This document shows, in pieces, positions 1 through 13,151 of a stretch of 64,000 bases of DNA (position 1 is its first letter; every line of letters begins with the position of its first letter). The notes beneath the pieces are model-generated. The model saw only the letters and a program-made list of their open reading frames with translations. It made no database searches and had not been told where the DNA came from. Where the stretch lies: positions 86,493 to 150,492 of the forward strand of contig QBLY01000007.1 of the NCBI GenBank assembly GCA_003241895.1. The letters run 5' to 3'. The translations under genes and the position numbers were made by a program. Source of the DNA: Lysobacteraceae bacterium. GTDB taxonomy: Bacteria; Pseudomonadota; Gammaproteobacteria; Xanthomonadales; Xanthomonadaceae.

Positions 1-1136
1 GTGAAGACCCCAAGGGCGAGTTCTCGCAGCGCCTGTCCAAGCCGGTAACGCGTCTGCAGAAGGCCTACGAGGCCGACGGCCAGGAAGAGAAAGTGATCGA
101 GGCGGCGGAGGAAATCATCGGCAGCGACCGGGCGAAACCCTACGACCGCGCCATGGCCTCGCTGCTGGCCGGCACGGCCGCCATCGGCCTCGACGACGAT
201 GCCCGCGCCATCGCCTACTTCACCCGCGCCATCGACGAGAACGCGCTGTCCAACGACAACCACTACACCGCCATGCTCAGCCTGGCCTCGGTTTACATCA
301 ACGCCGACGATTTCGACAAGGCCGACCCGTTGATCGCCCGCGTCATCGCCGAAACCAAGACCACCAACCCGCAGGTCTATGGCCTGCAGGGCGCCAGCTT
401 CTACAACAACGACAAGTACGCCGAAGCCATCCCGGCGCTCAAGCGTGCCATCGAGCTCAAGCCCGACGCGCCGGACGACCAGTGGCTGCAGATGCTGCTG
501 GCCTGCTACGCCGAAACCGACAACAACGCCGCCGCGATCGCCCTGGGCGAGCAGCTGCAGCGCAAGAGCCCTGACGACAAGCGCGCCATGATGATGCTGG
601 CCGGCATCTACTCCAACGCCGACCAGCAGGAGAAAGCCGCAGCCCTGCTCGACACCGCCCGCCAGAAGGGCATGCTGAGCGACGCCGCCGACTACCAGCG
701 CCTGGTCAGCATGTACTTCGGCATGGACCGGGAGAAGGACGCCGCCGCCATCCTCGAAGAGGGAATGGCCAAGGGCATCCTGCCGTCCGACGGCAAGAAC
801 AACTCGCTGCTGGCCCAGGCCCATTACTTCAGCGACAACATCCCCGCCGCTGTTGCCGCGGCCCAGAAGGCGGCGCCGCTGGCCACCGACGGCGAGGCAG
901 CCCTCTTCCTCGCCCAGATCCTGGGCCAGGAAGACCGCAATGCCGAGGCCAAGGCCGCTGCGCAGCAGGCGCTGGCCAAGGGCCTCAAGAACCCTGGCGC
1001 CGCCTGGATGGCGATCGCCCGGGCGGAGTACTATTCAGACAACATCGCAGGGGCCCAGGCGGCCTATCGCGAAGCCGCGAAAGACCCAAGCACGAAAACC
1101 GAGGCACAGAAGGCACTGGCACAGATTTCACGCTGA
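1..1136 (+). CDS. Tetratricopeptide-repeat protein, 5' end outside window
   Basis: The reading frame is open from base 3 with no start, so the ORF-track GTG at 93 is internal and the gene begins upstream. About 378 codons are visible. The protein is alanine-rich and built of helical TPR units, with typical A-x-x-F/Y and A-x-x-x-Y/L spacing throughout (for example ADDFDKADPLIARVI and NDKYAEAIPALKRAIELKP). TPRs are protein-docking scaffolds and no catalytic domain is seen. It lies 105 bases upstream of tonB on the same strand, so a link to the Ton energy-transducing machinery is plausible, but that is inference from position only. N-terminal signal status is unknown because the start is missing. 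Confidence 0.85.
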   Translation, partial: EDPKGEFSQRLSKPVTRLQKAYEADGQEEKVIEAAEEIIGSDRAKPYDRAMASLLAGTAAIGLDDDARAIAYFTRAIDENALSNDNHYTAMLSLASVYINADDFDKADPLIARVIAETKTTNPQVYGLQGASFYNNDKYAEAIPALKRAIELKPDAPDDQWLQMLLACYAETDNNAAAIALGEQLQRKSPDDKRAMMMLAGIYSNADQQEKAAALLDTARQKGMLSDAADYQRLVSMYFGMDREKDAAAILEEGMAKGILPSDGKNNSLLAQAHYFSDNIPAAVAAAQKAAPLATDGEAALFLAQILGQEDRNAEAKAAAQQALAKGLKNPGAAWMAIARAEYYSDNIAGAQAAYREAAKDPSTKTEAQKALAQISR

Positions 1137-1177
1137 TCGGTTGGTAAACCAGAAACCTTCGTATAAGCTAACAAGTT

Positions 1178-1196
1178 CCCGCCGTTCCCCGGCGGG
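1178..1196 (+). terminator. Possible GC hairpin between TPR gene and tonB
   Basis: CCCGCC and GGCGGG arms are separated by seven bases just after the TPR gene. No T-run follows, so it may be a weak terminator or an mRNA processing hairpin within one transcript. This is a tentative call. Confidence 0.3.
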
Positions 1197-1241
1197 TCAC
1201 GGCTGAATGCCGACCGACTGAGAGCTCGAGCCGCCACACGC

Positions 1242-1898
<657 letters not shown>

Positions 1899-1951
1899 TC
1901 ACTGATCCGCCGACATTCCCGTAACGGTCAATCACAGAAAAAGGCACTCTT

Positions 1952-2734
1952 ATGCTGCAGGAAATCCTTCTTACCGCCGCGGCCGCCGTCGGCGGCGCTG
2001 CCAACAACGCCGAAGCCCTGTCGAAGATGGGCTTCTCCCACATGATGGCCGAGCTGTTCGCCAACCCGACCGAGTTCTTCGTTCAGTGGGTTGTTCTGAT
2101 CATGCTGGTCGTCATGTCGTTCGGTTCGTGGTGGTACACGGTCGTCAACGCCATCAAGAACGCGGTCGTCAGCAAGCGCGCCGACAGCGTCGTGCGTACG
2201 TTCTGGGAAACCCCGAACGCGCAGGACGCCATCCGCTTCATGGAAGAGCAGCCGGCCAACGAGCCCTTCTCGAAGATCGCGCTCGACTGCGCCCAGGCCG
2301 CCGCGCATCACCAGCGCAATGAAGGCAGCCGCCTGGTCGACGCCCTGAACCGCTCGGAGTTCATTGACCGCGCCCTGCGCCAGGCCGTCACCCGCGAAAG
2401 CGCCAAGCTCGAGAACGGCATGACCTGGCTGGCCACCGTGGGCGCCACCGCGCCCTTCGTCGGCCTGCTCGGCACCGTCTGGGGCATCTACGGCGCCCTG
2501 ATCCGCATCGGCGCCACCGGCCAGGCTTCCATCGACGCCGTTGCCGGCCCGGTCGGCGAGGCGCTGATCATGACCGCCGTCGGCCTGTTCGTCGCCATCC
2601 CGGCCGTGCTTGCGTACAACGCGTACAACCGCGCCAACCGCAACACGTACGCCAAGTTCGACACCTTCGCCCACGACCTGCACGACTTCTTCGCGACCGG
2701 TTCGCGCGTCGGCGACATGCCGGCCAAGCGCTGA
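1952..2734 (+). CDS. exbB: TonB-system channel protein ExbB
   Basis: MotA/TolQ/ExbB family proton-channel protein of the inner membrane. With ExbD it converts proton motive force into movement of TonB. The 260 residues contain three membrane segments, one near 45-70 (VVLIMLVVMSFGSWWY) and a pair near 155-180 and 205-230. The family signature is present around the second and third segments (LATVGATAPFVGLLGTVWGIY, GEALIMTAVGLFVAIPAVLAYN). It sits between tonB and exbD1 with short gaps, consistent with one operon. Length and topology are normal for ExbB. Confidence 0.95.
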   Translation: MLQEILLTAAAAVGGAANNAEALSKMGFSHMMAELFANPTEFFVQWVVLIMLVVMSFGSWWYTVVNAIKNAVVSKRADSVVRTFWETPNAQDAIRFMEEQPANEPFSKIALDCAQAAAHHQRNEGSRLVDALNRSEFIDRALRQAVTRESAKLENGMTWLATVGATAPFVGLLGTVWGIYGALIRIGATGQASIDAVAGPVGEALIMTAVGLFVAIPAVLAYNAYNRANRNTYAKFDTFAHDLHDFFATGSRVGDMPAKR

Positions 2735-2763
2735 GTCACGAAGTCCAACCAGGAGTCGCAGGA

Positions 2764-3177
2764 ATGGCCTTTTCAAGCAATTCATCCGGTGGTGGCCCGA
2801 TGGCCGACATCAACGTCACGCCCCTCGTGGACGTGATGCTGGTGCTGCTGATCATCTTCATGATCACCGCGCCGCTGATGTCGCATAAGGTCAAGGTCGA
2901 CCTGCCCCAGGCCACCCTTGCCGCAAAGCCGGACATCGACCTGCCCCCCATCACCCTGGCGGTGACGGCGGGCGGCAAGGTCTACTGGAACGACGAGGAA
3001 GTGAACCCTGACATGCTCGACGCACGCCTGGCCGTCCTGGCCCAGCGTACGCCGCAGCCGCAGGTGGACGTGCGCGCCGACAACATCACCCGGTACCAGA
3101 TCATCGCCGACGTGGTGAAGAAGGTTCGCCTGGCCGGTATCCGCAAGGTGGGCTTCGTGTCCACGCCCGAGCGCTGA
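2764..3177 (+). CDS. exbD1: Biopolymer transport protein ExbD (copy 1)
   Basis: ExbD is the single-span partner of ExbB. Its membrane aspartate takes part in proton transfer and its periplasmic domain contacts TonB. The 137-residue protein has a short cytoplasmic N-terminus ending in [19 protein letters not shown], which contains the conserved Asp at the start of the membrane segment, followed by a periplasmic domain. It begins 29 bases after exbB behind an AGGAG ribosome site. exbD2 follows 12 bases later and is nearly identical through the membrane segment, so the two arose by duplication. Confidence 0.95.
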   Translation: MAFSSNSSGGGPMADINVTPLVDVMLVLLIIFMITAPLMSHKVKVDLPQATLAAKPDIDLPPITLAVTAGGKVYWNDEEVNPDMLDARLAVLAQRTPQPQVDVRADNITRYQIIADVVKKVRLAGIRKVGFVSTPER

Positions 3178-3189
3178 GGAGAAACCCGC

Positions 3190-3603
<414 letters not shown>

Positions 3604-3630
3604 GGCGAGGTTTCCCGCAACCTGCAGCAG

Positions 3631-3656
3631 CGCCGCCTTCGGGCGGCGTTTTTTTT
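3631..3656 (+). terminator. Rho-independent terminator after exbD2
   Basis: CGCCGCC-TTCG-GGCGGCG stem with a stable TTCG tetraloop, followed directly by eight Ts. It lies between exbD2 and the third exbD. Confidence 0.93.
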
Positions 3657-3718
3657 GCTTGCTCTCCACCGCGTCCCGGGCGTAGAACGAAAGTGCCCTC
3701 ACCGGAAGGAGACGCACC

Positions 3719-4117
3719 ATGGCCTTTACCGCCGCGCGGAACGCTTCGGACACGATGTCGGAAATGAACATCACGCCCCTGGTGGACGTGATGCTGGTGC
3801 TGCTGGTGATCTTCATGGTCACCGCCCCGCTGATGGACATGCGCATCGGCATGGGCCTGTCTCAGGAAAGCCGGCGGACGCCGCCGCCGCGCGTCGAGCG
3901 CGAACTGCAGGTCGAACCCGGCGACCTGTTCCGCCTGGATGGCGTCGCCATGACGCCCGCGGCCTTGGAGCGGGAGCTCGCCGAATGGAACCTCGTCCAG
4001 CCCGAAGGCGTGCTGAAGCTGGCCGTCAGCGCCGACGCCGACTACCAGTCCGCCGCCACGGCCATGGCCGCCGCGAAGCGCGCCGGCATCGAGAACATCG
4101 GTCTGCTGGAGCCCTGA
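3719..4117 (+). CDS. Third ExbD-family biopolymer transport protein
   Basis: 132 residues with the same membrane signature ([17 protein letters not shown], conserved Asp) as the two upstream ExbD proteins, but a strongly diverged periplasmic part beginning DMRIGMGLSQES. The start has a good GGAAGGAGA ribosome site. The gene lies after the terminator that closes exbD2, so it probably has its own promoter or is reached only by read-through. It could be an alternative subunit for the same ExbB or serve a different partner; the sequence does not decide. It ends 34 bases from convergent pdxJ. Confidence 0.9.
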   Translation: MAFTAARNASDTMSEMNITPLVDVMLVLLVIFMVTAPLMDMRIGMGLSQESRRTPPPRVERELQVEPGDLFRLDGVAMTPAALERELAEWNLVQPEGVLKLAVSADADYQSAATAMAAAKRAGIENIGLLEP

Positions 4118-4151
4118 GCCGCGCGAACCCCGGCCGGTGCCGGGCTGGGCG

Positions 4152-4910
4152 TCAGCTCCCGGTGGCTTGAGCGATGATCGCCCGGTAGGCCTGGACCGTC
4201 GGCGCCAGGCCGTCATGCAGCGCCTCGCTGAAAAGCGCGTGGCCAATGGAAACCTCCAGGACGCCCGGAACCCCGCGCAGGAACTGCCCCAGGTTGGCCT
4301 GGCTCAGATCGTGGCCGGCATTGACGCCCAATCCGAGCCCAAGCGCTTCGCGTGCCGTGTCGGCGCACAGGGACAGGGCTTCCTTGGCGTCGCCGGCGGC
4401 ATGGGCCTCGGCGTAAGGCCCGGTGTAGAGCTCGATCCGATCAACGCCGATGGCTGCCGCCAGCTCCAGGCCCTGGGCTCCCGCGTCCATGAACAGGGAC
4501 ACGCGCACGTCCAGGGCTTTCAGCTGGGCCACCAGCGGGCGCAGCCGCTCGGCGTCCCGGTGCAGGTCGAAGCCGTGGTCGGAGGTCAGCTGCCCGTCGC
4601 CATCGGGCACCAGCGTGGCCTGGTCTGGCCGCACCGCCGCCACCAGGGCAAGGAAGCCGGGATATCCCGGACGGGACGGCGCAAACGGATTGCCCTCTAG
4701 GTTGTACTCCACCCGTCCGGCCACCACGCCGGCGAGGGCCCGTACGTCGTCGGGACGGATATGGCGCTGGTCGGGGCGCGGATGCACGGTGATGCCGCCG
4801 GCGCCGGCCGCGATGGCGGCCTCCGCCAGCGCCACGACGCTGGGCTCGGAGCCGCCGCGGGAGTTGCGCAGTACGGCGACTTTGTTGACGTTGACGCTGA
4901 GCACGGTCAT
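4152..4910 (-). CDS. pdxJ: Pyridoxine 5'-phosphate synthase PdxJ
   Basis: PdxJ is a cytoplasmic TIM-barrel enzyme that condenses 1-deoxy-D-xylulose 5-phosphate with 3-amino-2-oxopropyl phosphate to give pyridoxine 5'-phosphate, the last ring-forming step of DXP-dependent vitamin B6 synthesis. The 252 residues carry the family's N-terminal [16 protein letters not shown], the catalytic-loop [14 protein letters not shown], the E in [15 protein letters not shown], and the C-terminal GVNAGHDLS and [12 protein letters not shown] phosphate-binding motifs. Length is normal. Placement just after the exbD genes matches the conserved Xanthomonas order. It is transcribed toward exbD3 and divergently from the next gene. 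Confidence 0.96.
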   Translation of the reverse strand: MTVLSVNVNKVAVLRNSRGGSEPSVVALAEAAIAAGAGGITVHPRPDQRHIRPDDVRALAGVVAGRVEYNLEGNPFAPSRPGYPGFLALVAAVRPDQATLVPDGDGQLTSDHGFDLHRDAERLRPLVAQLKALDVRVSLFMDAGAQGLELAAAIGVDRIELYTGPYAEAHAAGDAKEALSLCADTAREALGLGLGVNAGHDLSQANLGQFLRGVPGVLEVSIGHALFSEALHDGLAPTVQAYRAIIAQATGS

Positions 4911-4992
4911 GCCGCCAGACTACCCGCTGCACCCTGCCCCGGAAACCCCACCCGGGGCGGTTCCGGGCGCGCCTTTGATGGATAATCCGTCG

Positions 4993-7852
<2,860 letters not shown>

Positions 7853-7863
<11 letters not shown>

Positions 7864-8005
7864 GCGCCGAAGCACAAAGGCGCCCCGGCCGGTGAAAACC
7901 TGCCCGGTCTGCGGCCGCGATTTCCAATGGCGCAAGAAATGGGAGCGCGACTGGCCCCAGGTGGTCTATTGCTCGGATGCCTGCCGGCGGGGCACGCCGC
8001 GCTGA
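7853..8005 (+). CDS. Small DUF2256-type zinc-ribbon protein
   Basis: 50 residues with [19 protein letters not shown] then YCSDACRR, the CxxC...CxxxC signature of DUF2256. This is a short, widely conserved protein of unknown function that probably binds one zinc. The start overlaps the last 11 bases of the preceding GGDEF gene, implying translational coupling. The ORF track's longer version uses a start inside the GGDEF domain and is less likely. No function is claimed. Confidence 0.8.
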
Positions 8006-8018
8006 CGCCAGGTGCGTT

Positions 8019-8261
8019 TCAGGCGCGCTTTATCAGCGCGATGATCGCCAGCAGCACCACCGCACCGATGAAGGCGGTGAAGAACAGGCCGAAGTCGCCA
8101 CCGATACCCACGCCCAGCCTGGGCAGCAGCCAGCCGCCGAAGAACGCGCCCAGCACGCCCACCACCATGTTCACCAGCAGGCCGAAACCGCGGCCCTTCA
8201 TCACCACGCCGGCAAGCCAGCCGGCCAGGGCGCCGATGATCAGGAAAATGAGCAGGTTCAT
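8019..8261 (-). CDS. GlsB/YeaQ/YmgE-family small membrane protein
   Basis: 80-residue, very hydrophobic protein with three membrane helices (LLIFLIIGALAGWLAGVVM; LLVNMVVGVLGAFFGGWLL; LFFTAFIGAVVLLAIIALI). The GxxxG/GAxxG helix spacing is typical of the transglycosylase-associated / GlsB-YeaQ-YmgE family. Members are linked to general stress response in enterobacteria and Gram-positives, but the molecular role is not known. It lies convergent with the DUF2256 gene and downstream of another small membrane protein on the same strand. Confidence 0.88.
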   Translation of the reverse strand: MNLLIFLIIGALAGWLAGVVMKGRGFGLLVNMVVGVLGAFFGGWLLPRLGVGIGGDFGLFFTAFIGAVVLLAIIALIKRA

Positions 8262-8323
8262 CGAGCCCTCCGGGGCGCAGGTAGGCAGGGGATGGATTGC
8301 CGCAGAGCGTCCGCCGTGACCGG

Positions 8324-8602
8324 TCAGGATTCGCCGCGGTGTTCACCGGGTGCGGCTTGGCCGGTCTGGGACAGTTTGCGGGCTTGCGCTTGTTCGCGCA
8401 GGCGCTTGAGCTCGTCGCCGCTCATGATGTAGCTGACGTCGCGCGACTTGCTGGAGATGCGCGACGACACCCAGCCCAGGATCCACGCCAACATGAAGCC
8501 CAGCGCGCCGGCCAGGAACACCAGCACGCCGAAGGTGGGCATGGTGCGGACCATGGCCAGCGCCAGGCAGGCCAACGATGCGAAGAGATACATCCAATGC
8601 AT
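8324..8602 (-). CDS. Small two-helix membrane protein, function unknown
   Basis: 92 residues. Two adjacent membrane helices (MYLFASLACLALAMV and TFGVLVFLAGALGFMLAWILGWV) are followed by a charged cytoplasmic tail with SGDELKRLREQAQARK. I start at the ATG at 8602, which has a GAGGT ribosome site. The longer ORF in the track has a low-complexity N-terminus and crosses the intergenic space. I do not recognise a named family beyond conserved inner-membrane protein. It lies between the cls operon and the YeaQ-like gene, all on the minus strand. Confidence 0.65.
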   Translation of the reverse strand: MHWMYLFASLACLALAMVRTMPTFGVLVFLAGALGFMLAWILGWVSSRISSKSRDVSYIMSGDELKRLREQAQARKLSQTGQAAPGEHRGES

Positions 8603-8667
8603 GGGACACCTCGTGTTTTGCCCGGAGTTTAGCCCAAGCCGGGGCAGCTGCGGCGATCCCCTGCAGC

Positions 8668-10083
8668 CTAGAGCAAAGGCGACAGCAGGCGGGCGCAGGC
8701 ATCGCCCAGCCGGCGGGAAAACGCCGCCGCCGGTCGGTCCGCCTTCACTTCCTGGCAGTTGCCCAGGTCTTCTTCCATGACGGCCTGCAGCGTCGCGGCG
8801 AGCTCGCGGTCGTGCATCAGCAGGCTCAGCTCGAAGTTGAGCCGGAAGCTGCGGTGGTCGAAGTTGGCGCTTCCGATGAGGCACAGGTCGTCGTCCACCA
8901 GCAGGGCCTTGGTGTGCAGCATGCAGGGACCGTACTCGAACACGCGCACGCCTGCCGCGATCAGGTGGTCGTAGTACGAGCGTGCAGCGGCGGAAACGAC
9001 CCGTGAATCAGAGCGCGCCGGCACGATCACCCGCACGTCGTGGCCGCGCAGCGCCGCGGACGTCAGCGCCATGCGCGCCGCTTCACCCGGCACGAAGTAC
9101 GGCGTCACCAGCCAGACCCGGCGGTTGGCCTGGTGGATGGCTTCCACCTGCACGCGGTGGATGGCCTCCCAGGGCGAGTCGGGACCCGCCGGCAGCACCT
9201 GGGCCACTACGTCGCCGGCGCAGACATCGGGCCAGAACTTGTCGTCCCGCAGCGCCTTGCCCGTCGCGTAGTGCCAGTCTTCCAGGAACGCCAGCTGCAG
9301 CCAGCGCACCACCTCCCCTTCCAGCCGCAGGTGCAGGTCGCGGAAGGCATCGCTGCGCAGCCGATCGTTTTCCTCGTCGGTGACGTTGATGCCGCCGGTG
9401 AAGCCGATCCGCCCGTCCACCACCACGACCTTGCGGTGGTTGCGAAGGTTCATTCGGGGCCGCCACAGCCAGCGCAGCCGCACCGGGTGGAACCAGGCGA
9501 TCTCCACGCCGGCCGCCTGCAGCGGCGCCAGGAAGCGGCGGTGGAGCCGGCTTGAGCCGATGGCGTCGAGCAGCAGGCGCACCCGCACACCGCGCGTGGC
9601 GGCGGCCACCAGGGCGTCGCGCATCTGCATGCCGGTTTGGTCGGGCTCGAAGATGTAGTACTCCACGTGCAGGTGGTCGTTGGCGCCGGCCATGGCTTCG
9701 TTCAGCGCGTCGTAGGTGTCGCCGCCGCCCACCAGCAGGTCCAGGCGGGTGGCGGTGCTGGGCGGGTAGCCGGTGGCGGCGAGGCCAAGGCGGGCGATGG
9801 TCGTGGAATCGTCGCCGGCCTTGAGCCCCGACGGCAGCGTGTCGTTGAGGCTGGCGCGCGAGCGTGAGCGGCGCAGCTGCTGGCGCCTGATCCGCGTCGG
9901 ACCGAAGAAGTGGTAGATCACCAGCCCCAGCACCGGCAGCAGCGCCAGCGAAAGCAGCCAGCTCAGGGTGGCGATGGGCTCGCGCTTCTGCAGCACGATC
10001 CAGCCCGCCAGCACCACCAGGTAGGCGATCCAGATGCCCGCCAGTGCGGGCTTGAGCTGAGGCAGCAGTTCGTTCAGTGACAT
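8668..10083 (-). CDS. cls: Cardiolipin synthase
   Basis: Phospholipase D superfamily enzyme of the inner membrane that joins phospholipids to form cardiolipin. The 471 residues begin with two membrane helices (IWIAYLVVLAGWIVL; LSWLLSLALLPVLGLVIYHFFG), the PLDc_N module. Two catalytic HKD motifs follow: NHRKVVVVDGRIGFTGG and MLHTKALLVDDDLCLIGSAN. Both His-Lys-Asp sets are intact. The start is set at MSLNELLPQ, five bases after the 2OG-oxygenase stop; the track ORF runs on into that gene in another frame. It is the third gene of a likely fbp-oxygenase-cls transcript. Confidence 0.93.
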   Translation of the reverse strand: MSLNELLPQLKPALAGIWIAYLVVLAGWIVLQKREPIATLSWLLSLALLPVLGLVIYHFFGPTRIRRQQLRRSRSRASLNDTLPSGLKAGDDSTTIARLGLAATGYPPSTATRLDLLVGGGDTYDALNEAMAGANDHLHVEYYIFEPDQTGMQMRDALVAAATRGVRVRLLLDAIGSSRLHRRFLAPLQAAGVEIAWFHPVRLRWLWRPRMNLRNHRKVVVVDGRIGFTGGINVTDEENDRLRSDAFRDLHLRLEGEVVRWLQLAFLEDWHYATGKALRDDKFWPDVCAGDVVAQVLPAGPDSPWEAIHRVQVEAIHQANRRVWLVTPYFVPGEAARMALTSAALRGHDVRVIVPARSDSRVVSAAARSYYDHLIAAGVRVFEYGPCMLHTKALLVDDDLCLIGSANFDHRSFRLNFELSLLMHDRELAATLQAVMEEDLGNCQEVKADRPAAAFSRRLGDACARLLSPLL

Positions 10084-10088
10084 GCCGG

Positions 10089-10796
10089 TCAGCGCGCCGC
10101 GAACAGCGTCTCGGCGCGCTGGAACAGGATCCAGCTGGTGGCGATGTACTTGTCGCCGCCCTCGGGGCGATTGCCGCGGTGGGTATGGGTGAACGCCGCG
10201 GGGGCGATTAACAGGCTGCCGGCGCGCGGCGTGATCTTGCGGTGCTGGTGCAGGAACTCGGTTTCGCCGGCCTCGAAGCCGTCGTTGAGGTAGATCGTCC
10301 ACAGCACGTGGCGGTGCAGCGTTTCGGCCGTCGGGTCGCGCGGGAAGAGTTCGCAGTGCCAGTAAGGGTAGCCGCCCTGGCCGTCGGTGTAGCGCTGCAG
10401 GTTGATGGCGCCCGGGCGCAGCACCGTGCGCACCAGGCCCGACAGCGCCGCGTCGTCCATGGCGTCGAAGTCTTGCGCGGCGATGCGCCGCGGCCTGCCG
10501 TCGGCGCCGTGGACCTGCAGCATCAGCGGCGCGATCAGCGCGTAGGGGTACTTGCGCAGGTAGGCCAGCAGGCCCTTGAACACCGCGTTGTTGAGCGCGT
10601 TCTCGGCGTCGCGCCATTCGGGCTGGCCGCCGAGCTGGATGTCGCGGCTGTCCTTGAGCTCGGGCAGCACGCCGCCGCCCACTTTGCCCGGCACCGCCGC
10701 GCCGCTGGCTTCGAATGCGGCCACCAGGTGGGCGCAGGTTTCCCGCGACAGCGCGGCTTCGTAGACTTCGATGAAGTCGGCGCCGGCCTGGCTCAC
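10089..10796 (-). CDS. 2OG-Fe(II) oxygenase (prolyl-4-hydroxylase-like)
   Basis: 235 residues matching the 2-oxoglutarate/Fe(II) dioxygenase fold of the prolyl 4-hydroxylase alpha-subunit superfamily. The core shows [27 protein letters not shown] (strand with conserved GGET-like element), the distal His in FTHTHRG, and a downstream positively charged region for 2-oxoglutarate ([12 protein letters not shown]). The iron triad is H-x-D/E...H, here WHCE and the His in THTHRG. The substrate is unknown; related bacterial proteins hydroxylate proteins or small molecules. It overlaps fbp by four bases (ATGA) and runs into cls, so the three are cotranscribed. Confidence 0.85.
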   Translation of the reverse strand: MSQAGADFIEVYEAALSRETCAHLVAAFEASGAAVPGKVGGGVLPELKDSRDIQLGGQPEWRDAENALNNAVFKGLLAYLRKYPYALIAPLMLQVHGADGRPRRIAAQDFDAMDDAALSGLVRTVLRPGAINLQRYTDGQGGYPYWHCELFPRDPTAETLHRHVLWTIYLNDGFEAGETEFLHQHRKITPRAGSLLIAPAAFTHTHRGNRPEGGDKYIATSWILFQRAETLFAAR

Positions 10797-11821
10797 CCGA
10801 CCGATCCCGCGCCGGCGTGGTGGCGCACCGCCTCGGCCACTTCGTTGCGAGAGCCCAGCATCACCGGCACGCGCTGGTGCAGGCCGGTGGGCTGCACGTC
10901 CAGCATGCGTTGATGGCCCGTGCTGGCGGCACCGCCGGCCTGTTCCACGATGAAGCTCATCGGATTGGCTTCGTACATCAGCCGCAGCTTACCGCCCTGG
11001 GCGCGGCACTTGTCGTCCATGGGGTAGAAGAACACGCCGCCGCGGGTCAGGATGCGATGCACGTCGGCCACCATGCTGGCCACCCAGCGCATGTTGAAGT
11101 CCTTGCCGCGCCGACCTTCCCTGCCGGCCAGCAGCTCGCCGACGTAGGCCTGCATGGGCGGCTCCCAGTGGCGCTGGTTGGACATGTTGATGGCGAATTC
11201 CTTCGTGTCCGGCGGGATCTGCATGTCGCGCGCGGTCATCACGAAGCCGCCCACCTCGCGGTCCAGCGTGAAGGCATGCGTGCCGTGGCCCACCGTCAGC
11301 ACCAGCATGGTGCTGGGTCCGTACGTGGTGTAGCCCGCGCACACCTGGTCGGTGCCCGGCTGCAGGAAATGTTCGTCGCCCGGCGACACCACGTCGTCCG
11401 GGCAGCGCAGCACCGAGAAGATGGTGCCCACCGAGATGTTGACGTCGATGTTGGAGCTGCCGTCCAGCGGGTCGAACAGCAGCAGGTAGTTGCCGCGCTG
11501 GAAGGCGTCGGGGATCGGCTGGCTGTGCTCCATCTCCTCCGACGCCAGGCCGGCCAGGTGGCCGCCCCAGGCGTTGGCTTCCAGCAGGATGTCGTTGCTG
11601 AGCACGTCAAGCTTCTTCTGCGCCTCGCCCTGGATGTTCATGCTCTGCTGGCCCGGGCTGCCGGCGTCGCCCAGCACGCCGCCCAGCGCGCCCTTGCCCA
11701 CGGCGATGGAGATGGTCTTGCAGGCGCGGGCCACCACTTCGATCAAAAGCCGCAGGTCGGCATTGATGCGGCCGGCGTGCTGTTCCTGGATCAGGTAGCG
11801 GGTAAGCGAGATCGGCTTCAT
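10793..11821 (-). CDS. fbp: Fructose-1,6-bisphosphatase class I
   Basis: Cytoplasmic gluconeogenic enzyme that hydrolyses fructose 1,6-bisphosphate to fructose 6-phosphate. The 342-residue protein has the class I metal-binding signature [18 protein letters not shown], the N-terminal [10 protein letters not shown], the substrate site [14 protein letters not shown]-like segment (here [20 protein letters not shown]) and [18 protein letters not shown]. The start is taken at [10 protein letters not shown], since the track's extra 19 residues are proline/glutamine-rich and atypical. It is first gene of the minus-strand set ending with cls, and divergent from the MgtC-type gene with about 77 bases between starts. 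Confidence 0.97.
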   Translation of the reverse strand: MKPISLTRYLIQEQHAGRINADLRLLIEVVARACKTISIAVGKGALGGVLGDAGSPGQQSMNIQGEAQKKLDVLSNDILLEANAWGGHLAGLASEEMEHSQPIPDAFQRGNYLLLFDPLDGSSNIDVNISVGTIFSVLRCPDDVVSPGDEHFLQPGTDQVCAGYTTYGPSTMLVLTVGHGTHAFTLDREVGGFVMTARDMQIPPDTKEFAINMSNQRHWEPPMQAYVGELLAGREGRRGKDFNMRWVASMVADVHRILTRGGVFFYPMDDKCRAQGGKLRLMYEANPMSFIVEQAGGAASTGHQRMLDVQPTGLHQRVPVMLGSRNEVAEAVRHHAGAGSVG

Positions 11822-11898
11822 GGCGGGACCGGGCAGCGGCTGAAGTGGGCATTGTCCGGGCTGGCGCCGGCCATGCAAGCGCGTGTAAGAATCGCCGC

Positions 11899-13134
11899 AT
11901 GCCTGAATTCGACCTCGACATCGTCAAGGCCCTGGCCACCGCCCTGGGCGTGGGCCTGCTGGTGGGCGCGGTGCGCGAGCGGCGCAAGGCCGATGCGGTG
12001 ATCGTGGCCGGCCTGCGCACCCACGGCCTGGCGGCCATGGCGGGCGCGGTGTCGCTGTGGATAGACCCGCTGGCCTTCGCGGTCACGGTGGCCCTGATGG
12101 GCGTGTTCGTGGCGCTGAGCTATCGCCAGACCCGCGACAGCGATCCCGGGCTTACCAGCGAGATCGCCCTGGTGGCGATCTGCCTGCTGGGCGGCGTGGC
12201 CATGCGCGCACCGCCGCTCGCGGCCGGCCTGGGCGTGGTGATGGCGGTGCTGCTTTATGCCAAGCAGCCCCTGCACCGCCTCACCCGTGACCTGATGAGC
12301 GAACGCGAGGTGCACGACGGCCTGGTGCTGCTGGCCTCGGCCCTGGTGGTGCTGCCGCTGATTCCCGATCGCACGCTGGGTCCGTTCGACGTGTTCAATC
12401 CGTCCGTGCTGTGGACGCTGGTGGTGCTGGTGATGGCGATCAGCGCGCTGGGCCACGTGGCGCTGCGCGTGGTCGGCAACCGCCGCGGGCTGGCCATCGC
12501 CGGCTTCTTCGCCGGCTATGTGTCGTCCACGGCGGCGGTGGCGGGGTTCGGCCAGCGGGTGCGCGAGACGCCGGCGCTGCTGCGGCCCGCCGTGGGCGCG
12601 GCCATGCTGGCCAACCTGGCGTCACTGAGCCTGTTCGTGCCGATCCTGCTGGCGGTGTCGCCGCCGCTGCTCGAGCAGCTGTGGGCCGAGCTGGCGGCCG
12701 CGGCGGCGGTGTTGGCCGCCGGAGGCCTGTTGGGACTGCGCGGCAACGGTGCCGACGCGGTGCCGCCGCCGACCGCCGACACGAAGATGTTCCAGTTCCG
12801 GCATGCGCTGGTGTTCGCGGCGGTGATCGCGGCGGTGCTGTTCCTGTCCGCGGCGCTCAATGCCTGGGTGGGCCCGCGCGGGGCCATGGTCGTGGCCGTG
12901 GTGGCCGCGTTGGCCGAACTGCACGCCGCGGTGGCGACGGTGGGCAACCTGTTCAAGAACGGCGTGCTGTCGGCCGACGAGGCGCGCCTGGGCCTGGTAG
13001 GCCTGCTGCTGGCCAGCGGCCTGGCCAAGACCGGCGTGGCCTGGGCCAGCGGTGGCGGCGGCTATGCGCTGCGCGTTGGCGGCGGGCTGGCGGCGTCGGT
13101 GCTGGCGGCTTCGGCCGTGCTGGTTTTCCTTTGA
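11899..13134 (+). CDS. MgtC/SapB-family membrane protein with DUF4010
   Basis: 411-residue polytopic inner-membrane protein. The N-terminal third carries the MgtC/SapB pattern ([56 protein letters not shown]). The remainder is the DUF4010 module, with about seven further hydrophobic helices. MgtC proteins are tied to magnesium homeostasis and survival in hosts, but this longer DUF4010 class has no assigned transport substrate. The ATG at 11899 is chosen because it begins exactly at the family N-terminus. The lipoprotein gene follows 17 bases later and may be cotranscribed. Confidence 0.85.
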   Translation: MPEFDLDIVKALATALGVGLLVGAVRERRKADAVIVAGLRTHGLAAMAGAVSLWIDPLAFAVTVALMGVFVALSYRQTRDSDPGLTSEIALVAICLLGGVAMRAPPLAAGLGVVMAVLLYAKQPLHRLTRDLMSEREVHDGLVLLASALVVLPLIPDRTLGPFDVFNPSVLWTLVVLVMAISALGHVALRVVGNRRGLAIAGFFAGYVSSTAAVAGFGQRVRETPALLRPAVGAAMLANLASLSLFVPILLAVSPPLLEQLWAELAAAAAVLAAGGLLGLRGNGADAVPPPTADTKMFQFRHALVFAAVIAAVLFLSAALNAWVGPRGAMVVAVVAALAELHAAVATVGNLFKNGVLSADEARLGLVGLLLASGLAKTGVAWASGGGGYALRVGGGLAASVLAASAVLVFL

Positions 13135-13151
13135 AACGTGGAGGCTTCCCC

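Noticed and set aside
3655-4170. 171-aa ORF overlapping the third exbD
   Set aside because: Alternate frame of exbD3 with Arg/Gly-rich sequence and no ribosome site.
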